A DNA stretch of 35,470 nucleotides from Acetobacterium sp. Lineage in GTDB: Bacteria > Bacillota > Clostridia > Eubacteriales > Eubacteriaceae. Shown here piece by piece: positions 8,056-15,651 of this stretch. The notes beneath the pieces were generated by a model. That model ran no database searches. It saw only the letters and a list, made by a program, of their open reading frames with translations, and was not told the origin of the DNA. The stretch's first letter is position 1, and the number at the start of each line of letters is the position of its first letter. The position numbers and the translations under genes were made by a program. The stretch is from assembly GCF_030652775.1 (NCBI RefSeq), contig NZ_JAUSPS010000002.1:1-35470 (forward strand). Direction: 5' to 3'.

Positions 8056-8811
8056 CTACACCTCTAATTTGTCGATGAGCTTAAAGATCAGCGCTTTTAC
8101 TTTTTCAGTATTTTCATTTAAAACCCGGATGACATCCTCATTGGTTACCGGTTTAATATCCGGATGGTCTTCCAGTCCGGCATCGTAATCAGTGACCAGG
8201 GCAATGTTCACCACCGGGATCTCCTGTTCCAGACAGAGATAGCCTTCCGGATATTGGGTCATATTAACGACATGGGCGCCCATCATCGCAAACATCCGGC
8301 TTTCGGCGACGGTTGAGAAACGGGGGCCGTTGATGACAATCACGGTGCCACCAAAATGAGCGGTAATGCCGCATTCTTTCGCCGCTTCCATGGCCAGCAC
8401 TCTCAGATTCTGGTCATAGGGATGGGCCGAGCTGAGATGATTGACCTTTGGTTTTTCAAAAAACGTATCTTTACGGCCAGAGGTCATATTTATAAACTGA
8501 TCGGTGACCACAAAATCGCCGGGTTTGATTTCAAATTTAAGACTGCCGACACAACAGGGCGAAATAATCGCTTTTACGCCGAGGCTTTTTAAGGCGAAGA
8601 TATTGGCCCGATAATTAATTTCTGAAGGGTTCAATGTATGTTCTTTTCCATGTCGCGGTAAAAAGGCCACGGTTTTTTCGCCCACCTTGACCAGGCTGAC
8701 ATCATCTGAAGGTTTACCATAAGGGGTATCAACTTCAATTTTCTTCACGTCTGCACTTAATTCGTAAAGACCTGAACCACCAATAACTCCAATATCTGCT
8801 GAATAATACAT
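8056..8811 (-). CDS. mtnP: S-methyl-5'-thioadenosine phosphorylase
   Basis: 251 aa. PNP/MTAP-family phosphorylase: IGVIGGSGLYEL (phosphate site), DTPYGKPSDDV, FLPRHGKEHTLNPSEINYRANI, GPRFSTVAESRMF and the substrate segment VVNMTQYPEGYLCLE, whose NMT triplet fits methylthioadenosine-type enzymes better than guanosine/inosine phosphorylases. It splits MTA to adenine and methylthioribose-1-phosphate, the substrate of the mtnA product encoded immediately downstream. Start ATG at 8811 has AAGGAG in front. It could also act on 5'-deoxyadenosine or methylthioinosine; the sequence does not decide this. Confidence 0.9.
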   Translation of the reverse strand: MYYSADIGVIGGSGLYELSADVKKIEVDTPYGKPSDDVSLVKVGEKTVAFLPRHGKEHTLNPSEINYRANIFALKSLGVKAIISPCCVGSLKFEIKPGDFVVTDQFINMTSGRKDTFFEKPKVNHLSSAHPYDQNLRVLAMEAAKECGITAHFGGTVIVINGPRFSTVAESRMFAMMGAHVVNMTQYPEGYLCLEQEIPVVNIALVTDYDAGLEDHPDIKPVTNEDVIRVLNENTEKVKALIFKLIDKLEV

Positions 8812-8913
8812 GATTTCTCTCCTTCAAATTGTTTTAATTTAGGTAATTGTATCACGCTCATGAGCTAACTGTCTGAATATCTATAATCTGGTGACGACTG
8901 CCTTAGCGCAAAT

Positions 8914-8957
8914 TAGATTGTGCCCGGGACGGTAAAACCCATCCCCAACACAATCTA
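8914..8957. terminator. Strong hairpin between the DUF2284 gene and mtnP
   Basis: TAGATTGTG and CACAATCTA form a perfect 9-bp outer stem, with an inner GC-rich stem (CCCGGGACGG against CCCATCCCC). It lies just after the DUF2284 stop codon and before mtnP, both on the minus strand. On the minus strand no clear U-run follows, so a terminator function is likely but not typical; an RNA-processing or operator role is possible. Confidence 0.5.
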
Positions 8958-8973
8958 GATCATCAACTTTATT

Positions 8974-10398
8974 TTATTCGGGAATATTCATGCTGGCCAG
9001 GGTTGATTTTTTAACGATCGGTTCATCGTCATCCAGCGGTGCCTTAAAGCCCAGCCACTGATATTTGGAGTCGTCCTCTTCTTCAACTGGTTCTTCAACT
9101 GGTTCTTCAACAACTTTCTCAACCGCTTCTGCAGCTGCCACCAAACTGTCCGCCGATTCTTTCACAGCTGCGTCATCCGCTGCCATTTCCGCATCCGTTT
9201 TATCATAATACGGGGTGCAGTCTTCTTCTGGCGCAACTTCGGCACTTTTGTCCGGTTCCTGAACATCTTCAACCGTCGGTACTTCTTCACCTTCCAGAAT
9301 CAGCTCGGTCATTTTGGGGATTGGCCGTTTGACAATTTCGTTATCGTCAAGAGGCGCCTTAAAACCCAGCCATTGATATTTGGTGTCATCCTCTTCTTCA
9401 ACCACTTCCGCCGCTTCCGGCTCAGGGGGTGCCACTTCGGCAGCTACTTCAACAGCAACTTCTTCCGCTTTGACTCCTGGGGCCATATCTTCATCATAGA
9501 TTTTTTCAACTTCCACTTCTTCCGCTGTTTTTTCCGGAATCAGTTTTTCTTCGCCTTGAATGGTGACAGCATAACCCTTTTTCATAGCGTCATCTTCAGG
9601 ATTTTTTTCAGCCTTGTAGCCGACCCAGCTTTTCTGCGGTCGATAAGGCGGAATCTCATCATCAATGATTTTTGCCTTGGCCAGAACTGCGGCACTGCCA
9701 CCGTGGATGGTTTCTTCCGGTTTGATGGTTTGCGAGGTATGAAATTCCGTCTCGGGATTTCGCTGATCTTTCTTTTCCCAGCTTTTCTTTTTATCTGGGA
9801 AATATTTTTTCAGGATATCCTTGGGAATTTCTTCGTTGCAGAGGATCGCCGATACCGAAGTAAGCACCTCCGGCAAGCGATAGGTGTCTCCCCATTTAAT
9901 CGTCATCCCGACTTCGTATTTTAGCAGATCCGCCACATTAAAGCCTAAAGACTCCAATGAAAAACGCATCAGCTTCGGGTTACGGCAAGGCTGATTGGTT
10001 TTTCGGGCGCATTCCATCCCCTGGGTTTCGCAAATTGGGCAATTGCCGGGAATCAGGCCGATAACGCCATCCACCTCATCTTCAATCTCCAGCAGTGTTT
10101 TCCAGGTCATCACCTTGATCGCCTGGAGCTTGTCGGTGCTATAGTTTTTAACCGCCTCCGGATCACGAACATTTCTCAGATCATCCCGGGGCACCTCAAA
10201 CTGCCTACCAATAATATGCATATATTTAAACTGTTTTAAAAAGATTGCTTCATCAAATGCGTAAGGAGGGCAGGACCAGTACTTGGAAAAATTTGGACAT
10301 GCCTTACAAAAGCCCAGTGTTTTTTCGCGATTGAAATACTCTTCCATTAAGTACTCCACTCGTTTTGCTCCCAGGCTAAGTTTGTTTTTTAATTCCAT
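8974..10398 (-). CDS. DUF2284 putative metal-binding protein with long acidic repeat tail
   Basis: 474 aa from ATG 10398, which follows GAAGGGATG at good distance; an upstream in-frame TTG at 10434 is less likely. The first 190 residues are the Cys-rich DUF2284 domain: CKACPNFSKYWSCPPY near residue 30, and CPICETQGMECARKTNQPC near 140, with Cys spacing suggesting metal or Fe-S binding. DUF2284 domains normally stop about here. The rest is Glu/Asp/Pro/Val-rich and probably disordered, carrying three W-[VL]-G-[FY]-K-A boxes: SWVGYKAEKN, QWLGFKAPLDDNE and, near the C-terminus, QWLGFKAPLDDDE. The biochemical role of DUF2284 is unknown. The gene diverges from the IscU-like/GGGtGRT operon, which hints at a shared metal or Fe-S function. 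Confidence 0.8.
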   Translation of the reverse strand: MELKNKLSLGAKRVEYLMEEYFNREKTLGFCKACPNFSKYWSCPPYAFDEAIFLKQFKYMHIIGRQFEVPRDDLRNVRDPEAVKNYSTDKLQAIKVMTWKTLLEIEDEVDGVIGLIPGNCPICETQGMECARKTNQPCRNPKLMRFSLESLGFNVADLLKYEVGMTIKWGDTYRLPEVLTSVSAILCNEEIPKDILKKYFPDKKKSWEKKDQRNPETEFHTSQTIKPEETIHGGSAAVLAKAKIIDDEIPPYRPQKSWVGYKAEKNPEDDAMKKGYAVTIQGEEKLIPEKTAEEVEVEKIYDEDMAPGVKAEEVAVEVAAEVAPPEPEAAEVVEEEDDTKYQWLGFKAPLDDNEIVKRPIPKMTELILEGEEVPTVEDVQEPDKSAEVAPEEDCTPYYDKTDAEMAADDAAVKESADSLVAAAEAVEKVVEEPVEEPVEEEDDSKYQWLGFKAPLDDDEPIVKKSTLASMNIPE

Positions 10399-10609
10399 TC
10401 GTTTACATCCCTTCTCAATCAATCCGCAGATCAATCGACCAAATCTGTATCATTCTATTTAATTAATTTTTAAGATAAGTTCCCGAACCAAAGATAAAAT
10501 TCACCTATTTTAGGTTCTTGCCCTATTCTACATCGATTTCCCGATTTCATCAATTAAACTTTTTGTCCAATTCGGGTATTTTTCCCCGTTTTTTAAAATT
10601 AACAAAATA

Positions 10610-10643
10610 TTACCTGTTTTTTTTGAATTTTAAAGTTTATAAT
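10610..10643 (+). promoter_or_regulatory. Probable promoter of the IscU-like/GGGtGRT operon
   Basis: A perfect TATAAT at 10638-10643 lies 33 bp before the start codon. The -35 region is weak (TTACCT at 10610 is too far, TTTTGA at 10622 too close). The 240-bp AT-rich gap between the divergent genes holds nothing else I can recognise. Confidence 0.5.
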
Positions 10644-10676
10644 TAAAGGAGTAATTTTTTGAAGGGAGATTAATGA

Positions 10677-11369
10677 ATGGAATATTCTCACGAAATTAAA
10701 AGAATGTGTACCGTTGGCAATAATGCAAACCACGGTTGTGCCCCAATCCCAGAGGAGGGAAAATGGGTTCAGGCAAAAGATGTTACCGACATCTCTGGTT
10801 TAACTCATGGTATTGGCTGGTGTGCCCCACAACAAGGCGCCTGTAAATTAACCCTTAATGTAAAGGATGGCATCATCGAGGAATGTCTGATTGAAACCAT
10901 TGGTTGTTCGGGAATGACTCATTCAGCTTCAATGGCCTCTGAAATTATGCCAGGAAAAACGATCTTAGAAGCACTAAACACAGATTTAGTTTGTGATGCA
11001 ATTAACACCGCAATGCGGGAATTGTTTTTACAAATCGTATATGGCCGTACCCAAACGGCATTCTCCGAAGGCGGACTCCCAATTGGAGCCGGACTTGAAG
11101 ATTTGGGCAAAGGTTTAAGAAGCCAGGTTGGGACTACCTATGGTACCCTTGCCAAAGGACCTCGCTACCTTGAAATTGCCGAAGGTTATATCCAAAAATT
11201 GGCGTTAAACAAAAACGACGAGATTGTTGGTTACTCCTTCGTCCATCTTGGAAAAATGATGGAAAGTATCAATAACGGCGTTGAACCAGCAGCCGCTTTG
11301 GAAAAAGCCTCTGGTAAATACGGACAATTCGACGATGCTGTCAAATACATCGATCCAAGAAAAGAATAG
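10677..11369 (+). CDS. IscU/NifU-like iron-sulfur cluster assembly scaffold protein
   Basis: 230 aa. After a 40-residue leader the sequence shows GIGWCAPQQGACKLTLNVKDG and ECLIETIGCSGMTHSASMASE. The latter corresponds to the IscU helix with a cluster-ligand Cys (GC-S/A in IscU). The protein is longer than classical IscU (about 130 aa), with a C-terminal extension (TTYGTLAKGPRYLEIAEGYIQ). NCBI family knowledge places such proteins next to GGGtGRT proteins in Clostridia. The start ATG at 10677 follows GAAGGGAG; an ATG at 10673 is out of frame. The next gene starts 12 nt after the stop, so the two form an operon. No cysteine desulfurase lies nearby, so a general ISC role is not certain. Confidence 0.82.
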   Translation: MEYSHEIKRMCTVGNNANHGCAPIPEEGKWVQAKDVTDISGLTHGIGWCAPQQGACKLTLNVKDGIIEECLIETIGCSGMTHSASMASEIMPGKTILEALNTDLVCDAINTAMRELFLQIVYGRTQTAFSEGGLPIGAGLEDLGKGLRSQVGTTYGTLAKGPRYLEIAEGYIQKLALNKNDEIVGYSFVHLGKMMESINNGVEPAAALEKASGKYGQFDDAVKYIDPRKE

Positions 11370-11380
11370 GAGGAAATCAC

Positions 11381-12379
11381 ATGGCATTATTTGAAAGTTA
11401 TGAAAGAAGAATCGCTAAAATTGAAGAAACTTTAGCTGCCAACGGCATTGCCTCTTTAGAAGAAGCAAAGGCTATTTGTGATGAAAAAGGCATTGATGTG
11501 GCTGAAATTGTTAGAAGCATTCAACCCATCTGTTTTGACAACGCCTGCTGGGCTTACACCTTAGGTGCGGCCCTGGCGATTAAACGCGGCATTACCAATG
11601 CTGCCGACGCATCCGAAGTGATCGGCGAAGGCTTACAGGCTTTCTGTATTCCTGGTTCGGTTGCGGAACAACGTAAGGTTGGTTTAGGCCATGGTAACTT
11701 AGGCGCAATGCTCTTAAGAGAAGACACCGAATGTTTCGCCTTCGTCGCTGGACATGAATCTTTTGCTGCTGCTGAAGGTGCCATCGGCATCGCCCGCTCG
11801 GCCAATAAGGTACGGGTCAAACCATTACGAGTTATCTTAAACGGTTTGGGAAAAGACGCTGCTCTGATTATTTCTCGAGTCAATGGCTTTACCTATGTTA
11901 AAACCGATTATGATTTTGCTAAAGGCGAACTTAACATCGTTTCAAAAACACCTTATTCCGACGGTGAACGAGCGGCCGTTAACTGCTATGGCTGTAACGA
12001 CGTTCAAGAAGGCGTTGCCATCATGCATCACGAAGGTGTTCATGTTTCCATCACCGGAAACTCCACCAACCCGACCCGTTTCCAACACCCTGTTGCTGGC
12101 ACCTATAAAAAGGAAGCCCTGGAACAAGGCAAAAAATATTTCTCCGTTGCCTCCGGTGGCGGTACCGGCCGTACCCTTCATCCTGACAATATGGGATCAG
12201 GCCCAGCTTCCTACGGGATGACCGACACTATGGGACGAATGCACTCCGACGCTCAATTCGCCGGTTCTTCATCTGTTCCTGCCCATGTTGAAATGATGGG
12301 ACTGATCGGAATGGGTAATAACCCAATGGTTGGCGCGACGGTTTCTGTTGCGGTGGCGATTGAGGAAGCAAGTAAGTAG
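11381..12379 (+). CDS. GGGtGRT family protein
   Basis: 332 aa, preceded by AGGAGG. The hallmark motif SVASGGGTGRTLHPDN is at about residues 254-269, followed by a Gly/Ser/Met-rich end (GPASYGMTDTMGRM, GLIGMGNNPMVG). Other invariant-looking sequences are QPICFDNACWAYTLGAALAI, CIPGSVAEQRKVGLGHGNLGAML and NCYGCNDVQEGVAIMHHEGVHVSITGNS, which include Cys and His residues that could bind metal. The family is named for its motif and has no established reaction. It occurs with the IscU-like partner encoded immediately upstream, so the two proteins probably act together. Confidence 0.85.
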   Translation: MALFESYERRIAKIEETLAANGIASLEEAKAICDEKGIDVAEIVRSIQPICFDNACWAYTLGAALAIKRGITNAADASEVIGEGLQAFCIPGSVAEQRKVGLGHGNLGAMLLREDTECFAFVAGHESFAAAEGAIGIARSANKVRVKPLRVILNGLGKDAALIISRVNGFTYVKTDYDFAKGELNIVSKTPYSDGERAAVNCYGCNDVQEGVAIMHHEGVHVSITGNSTNPTRFQHPVAGTYKKEALEQGKKYFSVASGGGTGRTLHPDNMGSGPASYGMTDTMGRMHSDAQFAGSSSVPAHVEMMGLIGMGNNPMVGATVSVAVAIEEASK

Positions 12380-12413
12380 GTCAACACAAGCTGAATTGTT
12401 TCAGACCCAAATC

Positions 12414-12441
12414 TTGATTATTCTAATTTTGATGGTATAAT
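12414..12441 (+). promoter_or_regulatory. Sigma-A promoter of a candidate small RNA
   Basis: TTGATT at 12414-12419 and a perfect TATAAT at 12436-12441, separated by 16 bp. It predicts a transcript starting near 12448. It lies 35 bp after the GGGtGRT stop codon and no plus-strand gene follows. Confidence 0.65.
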
Positions 12442-12447
12442 GACATT

Positions 12448-12515
12448 AACAGAGTTGCCCGAGACGTTTTACGTCCTGTCGGGAACCAGGGTCGGCGTTT
12501 ATGCTGGCCCTTTTT
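12448..12515 (+). ncRNA. Candidate small structured RNA (about 68 nt)
   Basis: From the predicted start the RNA folds into two hairpins. The first has an outer CCCGA/TCGGG stem enclosing GACGT-TTT-ACGTC with a CTG bulge (12460-12483). The second, GGGTCGGC...GCTGGCCC with a T-rich tail TTTTTATTT (12489-12519), is a clear intrinsic terminator. The unit therefore has promoter, fold and terminator but no open reading frame. I do not recognise a known RNA family. The alternative is an attenuator or terminator for the GGGtGRT operon with a fortuitous TATAAT. Confidence 0.5.
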
Positions 12516-12560
12516 ATTTGGCGGAAATCGAATGGGATTAAAACCACCCTTGTCTTCGTG

Positions 12561-13581
12561 TCAGTCCAAAATTTTCTTGTTTTTCTCGCCAATTTCATTA
12601 AGAACTGATTGGACCTGTTCAATTAGTTCTTGTTTATTGGGAATATAGTAGACGTATTTGGAAGCAAAAATCTGATTCTCAAGTCCACCCAATGCATATT
12701 CTGCAACGATCTCAGATGTATCCGCACACAGAATGATACCCATTGGTTTTTCATCGTCCTCGTCATTTACTTCACTAGCATAATAATTAACATACATATT
12801 CATTTGCCCAATATTTTCAGGTTTGAGACTTCCCATTTTTAGATCAATCAAAACATAAGCCTTCAGTATTTTATTGTAAAAAACCATATCCACATAATAA
12901 TGTGTGTTCCCAAGCGTAATTCTCTGCTGAGAACCAACAAACATAAATCCTCTCCCAAGTTCAAGTAAAAAATTTTCAATCTTAATAATTAGCGCTTTTT
13001 CCAGGTCTTTTTCTAGCATAGGCTTGTTTTCCGGTATTCCAAGAAATTCAAAAACATAGGGATCTTTCAAAATATCATTCGGTTTCCTATAAACGATACC
13101 TTCTTTAGCTAACATCAATACCTTCTCTTTATTCGTTTTTCCTTCCGAGAGAAGCATTCGCTCGAAAAGCGACGTATCAATCTGTCTTTTCATTTCACGC
13201 ACTGACCAGTTTGAATTCAATGCTTCTTGTTCATAAAAAGATCTTGCGTTTTTATCAGATACCGTAAATAATTCGCAGTAATGGGTAAAACTCAATTTGC
13301 CAGACAGTGACTGGCAAATTGGATAATTTAAATATAATAATCGCATGTTCTGTAGATTCGAACGCAAAAACCCTTTGCCCAACTCCCGGGTCAGTTCTTT
13401 TGATAATGACTTCAACAACTGTTTTCCATACTCTGCCTTTTCCGATCCAGCTTGTTCATTATCAACAATGATTTTGCCGATGTTCCAGTAAGCGAATAAA
13501 AGCTCATTATTAACAGCTCTTGCAACATTTTCCCGAGCCGATTGTAGTATTTGTCTGATCTCATTAATAATTGCCTGATTT
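12561..13581 (-). pseudogene. DUF1016 PDDEXK nuclease gene, 5' part replaced by a group II intron
   Basis: The open frame begins at the intron 3' boundary and reads (T)NQAIINEIRQILQSARENVARAVNNELLFAYWNIGKIIVDNEQ, then runs to a normal end. This is the DUF1016 (YhcG-like) N-terminal domain followed by the PD-(D/E)xK nuclease domain, visible as THYYVDMVFYNKILKAYVLIDLKMG near the C-terminus. The ATG-less frame means only the first few residues are missing. Joining it to the sequence on the other side of the intron puts a TAA directly before the NQAIINEI segment in the required frame, so splicing would not restore a start. Such nucleases often accompany restriction or defence loci. Probably not expressed in full. 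Confidence 0.75.
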
Positions 13582-13620
13582 GTCGAGTAGGCAAGGGGAA
13601 TTTCACCCCAAGCCTCTCAC

Positions 13621-13655
13621 AGAACCGTACGTGACACTCTCGCGTCATACGGCTC
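13621..13655 (-). ncRNA. Group II intron domain V
   Basis: The minus strand reads GAGCCGTATGACGCGAG then AGTGTCACGTACGGTTCT. The two strands pair (AGCCGTATGACGC with GTCACGTACGGTT) around a GAGA loop. This is the catalytic domain V hairpin with its conserved AGC triad, 3 nt before the RT stop codon. Confidence 0.85.
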
Positions 13656-13658
13656 TTG

Positions 13659-14903
13659 TTATCCAATCGTTGGTTTGATACCCTTCTCCCAATGATAAAA
13701 GAGTTTAGGTTTTGAATTGGCTAAATGTACTAACATTCGCCACGCTCTTCTTTCGCTTTTCTTGACTGTCTTATATTTTCTCTTTAACCATTGTACGAGT
13801 GTCTTATTTACATAATCAATTTCTTTTCGTGCTTCTCTGGAACAGAATTTTGTGAAATAATTCATCCATCCTCGAATAATCGGATTTAACTTTTCAGCCA
13901 GTGATTCCAGCGAACTTGTTTTGCATGCTTTTCTTATTTTTCGGATTTTATCTCTAAAGCTCTGCGCAGAACTTTTACTTACCGCTGGAGAAAAGGTGTT
14001 AAAGAAATTTCCATTTTTGCTTTTGACAGATCTTCTTCTAAACGTATAACCCAGAAAATCAAACGATTCATTTTCATATCGTTTATTATAACGATCACTT
14101 CGGCAGTAAACTATTTTCGTTTTATCCAGATGGATTTCCAAACCGCACTCTAACATTCTTTTCTTTAGGAATTCCAGCAGATTGAATGCTTCCTGTTCGC
14201 TTTGACAGTGTATGATACCATCATCAGCATAACGCACCCATGGATTTTGAGGATATTTTCGACTAATCCATGTGTCAAATGCATAGTGCATAAACAGATT
14301 TGCAAGAACCGGGCTAATAACACCACCTTGCGGTGTACCGGATGACCTTTCTTTTAATTCTCCATCGTTCATCACTATTGGTGCCTTAAGAAATCTCTCG
14401 ATATAAAGAATGACCCACTTTTCATCGGTATGCCATTTGACTGCTTTCATCATCTTTGTGTGATCAATATTATCAAAAAGTCCTACAATATCAAACTCAA
14501 TCAGCCATGGCATTTTCCAACAGCGTTCACGTGTTATACCAACTGCATCAATTGCAGATCGGTTCGGACGATAACCAAATGAGTTATCATAGAATATGGG
14601 TTCTACGATGGGTTCAAACGTCAACCGTACAACCATTTGTGCAATGCGGTCTTCAATCGTCGGAATTCCCAATAGCCGCATTTTCCCATTTTTCTTTGGT
14701 ATTTCCACACCTTTTACTGGCTTTGGGAAATAGCTGCCAGAAGACATTCTGTTCCACAATTTATAAAGATTGTTCTTCAGATCTTTTTCATATTCTTCGA
14801 AATTGATTCCATCAATCCCACCTGCCCCTTTATTTGCTTTGACACATTTGTAGGCCTGTAGTATTTGATGTTTTGAAATTTGAAACGACTTTCCTTCTTG
14901 CAT
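13659..14903 (-). CDS. ltrA: Group II intron reverse transcriptase/maturase
   Basis: 414 aa. The RT blocks are all present: NKGAGGIDGINFEEYEKDL (block 0/1), RLLGIPTIEDRIAQMVV (block 2), YRPNRSAIDAV, WLIEFDIVGLFDNIDH (Asp of block 3), SGTPQGGVISPVLANLFMH (block 4) and VRYADDGIIH with the catalytic YADD (block 5). The maturase X region follows (LAEKLNPIIRGWMNYFTKF, residues about 325-380). It ends WEKG-IKPTIG without an HNH endonuclease domain, so mobility would be endonuclease-independent. It copies the spliced intron into DNA and helps splicing. ATG at 14903 is preceded by GGGAGG. All motifs are intact. Confidence 0.92.
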   Translation of the reverse strand: MQEGKSFQISKHQILQAYKCVKANKGAGGIDGINFEEYEKDLKNNLYKLWNRMSSGSYFPKPVKGVEIPKKNGKMRLLGIPTIEDRIAQMVVRLTFEPIVEPIFYDNSFGYRPNRSAIDAVGITRERCWKMPWLIEFDIVGLFDNIDHTKMMKAVKWHTDEKWVILYIERFLKAPIVMNDGELKERSSGTPQGGVISPVLANLFMHYAFDTWISRKYPQNPWVRYADDGIIHCQSEQEAFNLLEFLKKRMLECGLEIHLDKTKIVYCRSDRYNKRYENESFDFLGYTFRRRSVKSKNGNFFNTFSPAVSKSSAQSFRDKIRKIRKACKTSSLESLAEKLNPIIRGWMNYFTKFCSREARKEIDYVNKTLVQWLKRKYKTVKKSERRAWRMLVHLANSKPKLFYHWEKGIKPTIG

Positions 14904-15464
14904 AAAATCCTCCCATTTCTGGTTGTTCTATTTTTGAAGTATAGATAACAGAATCCCTTCGCTCCATCCCCATTACAGGAATTTCATCACTACTACGAAT
15001 TCTTCCGCACCTGAATGATTCATCGCTACTTTCATCCTTGTCATTTTGCTGCTTGGATTTTTCGCTTGGCATTATCATTCAGGATTCTCCTGTTCCTTAT
15101 AAGAGCCTATGCCATGCTCCTGGAGCCTATACACCGACAGCCATCTGACCAGTAATCAGGTTTCCGTCAGACTTATCCCAACCGTGCTTCAAAACAGTTG
15201 GTTTTGACTGCATTTTAGTATTAACGATGCTTCTTCGGTCTCTTCACTTTCGTTCAGCTTCATGGCACACACCTGACTGATTATTCAGCCTTTTCCGTTT
15301 GCGCTCAGCACCATAACTTTTGGTTACAGCACCCAAAGGCGGTTTGAAACCCACACCTGAATGTTGATTTCGAGAGGCCTGCTCTCATCTCTTATAAAGC
15401 ATGAATTCAGATTTTCTACTTCCCCCCGTTCCACTTTCCTGAATCCTTCAGGACACACTGTTAA

Positions 15465-15593
15465 CGCTTACATCCCCCTTGGTGCAAAAATCCAGTAATT
15501 GCTCCAACCAATGCAGGAGGTGTATCTGCATTGGCTGAAGAAATAAGTCAAATTATTAATCTTTTATGTAAAACAATTGGAAGTTTATCTTGA
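15465..15593 (+). pseudogene. Orphan 3' gene fragment beside the intron
   Basis: After a TAA at 15462 the plus strand is open for 42 codons and ends in TGA: ...PVIAPTNAGGVSALAEEISQIINLLCKTIGSLS. The composition looks coding, and a hairpin suited to a terminator follows at 15604. No start or upstream part exists because the intron begins 7 bp before it. I do not recognise the family. It may be the tail of a plus-strand gene whose front was lost when the intron flanks were rearranged. Confidence 0.35.
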
Positions 15594-15603
15594 AAGATGA
15601 TCT

Positions 15604-15642
15604 CTGGACTACCCTGGATGGTCTGATCCAAGGTCAGTCCAG
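15604..15642. terminator. Hairpin terminator between the thiolase gene and the intron flank
   Basis: CTGGACT/AGTCCAG outer stem with CCC...AGG and TGGAT/ATCCA inner pairs around GGTCTG. It lies 9 nt after the thiolase stop (minus strand) and 10 nt after the orphan plus-strand frame. T-richness on the plus side (TTGTTATTT) is better than on the minus side. It probably ends the catabolic operon and may serve both directions. Confidence 0.6.
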
Positions 15643-15651
15643 GCTTGTTAT

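Larger units (their letters stand above)
13582..15458 (-). mobile_element. Group II intron with reverse transcriptase
   Basis: Length 1877 nt, normal for an ORF-containing group II intron. The 5' end on the minus strand is GTGTGTCCTGAAGGATTC (GUGYG consensus). The 3' end has a canonical domain V (13621-13655), a domain VI hairpin (CTTGGGG...CCCC, 13583-13618) and the end CTACTCGAC. The domain I coordination loop AACTGTTTTGAAGCAC precedes GGTTGGGATAAGTC. The EBS1-like TGTTTT pairs only partly with the present 5' flank TTAACA. The encoded RT lies in domain IV. Boundaries are predicted from consensus, not from an empty site. Confidence 0.85.

Noticed and set aside
8914-8957. SAM riboswitch or other methionine-linked riboswitch near the mtn genes
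   Set aside because: The hairpin lies before mtnP, but none of the conserved SAM-box sequences (such as the GAGGGA/GCAACC pattern) is present. It is simply an inverted repeat after the DUF2284 gene.
9373-9924. Plus-strand ORF of 183 codons opposite the DUF2284 gene
   Set aside because: It is Phe-rich because it is antisense to the Glu/Lys-rich tail. No ribosome binding site or family motif.
13412-13666. Minus-strand ORF of 84 codons before the nuclease gene
   Set aside because: It is made of intron domains V/VI plus an out-of-phase reading of the DUF1016 gene. The true frame gives a clear DUF1016 sequence in the same stretch.
14830-15078. Minus-strand ORF of 82 codons upstream of the reverse transcriptase
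   Set aside because: It lies in the structured RNA part of the group II intron (domains I-IV), overlaps the RT start and shows no protein-like motif.
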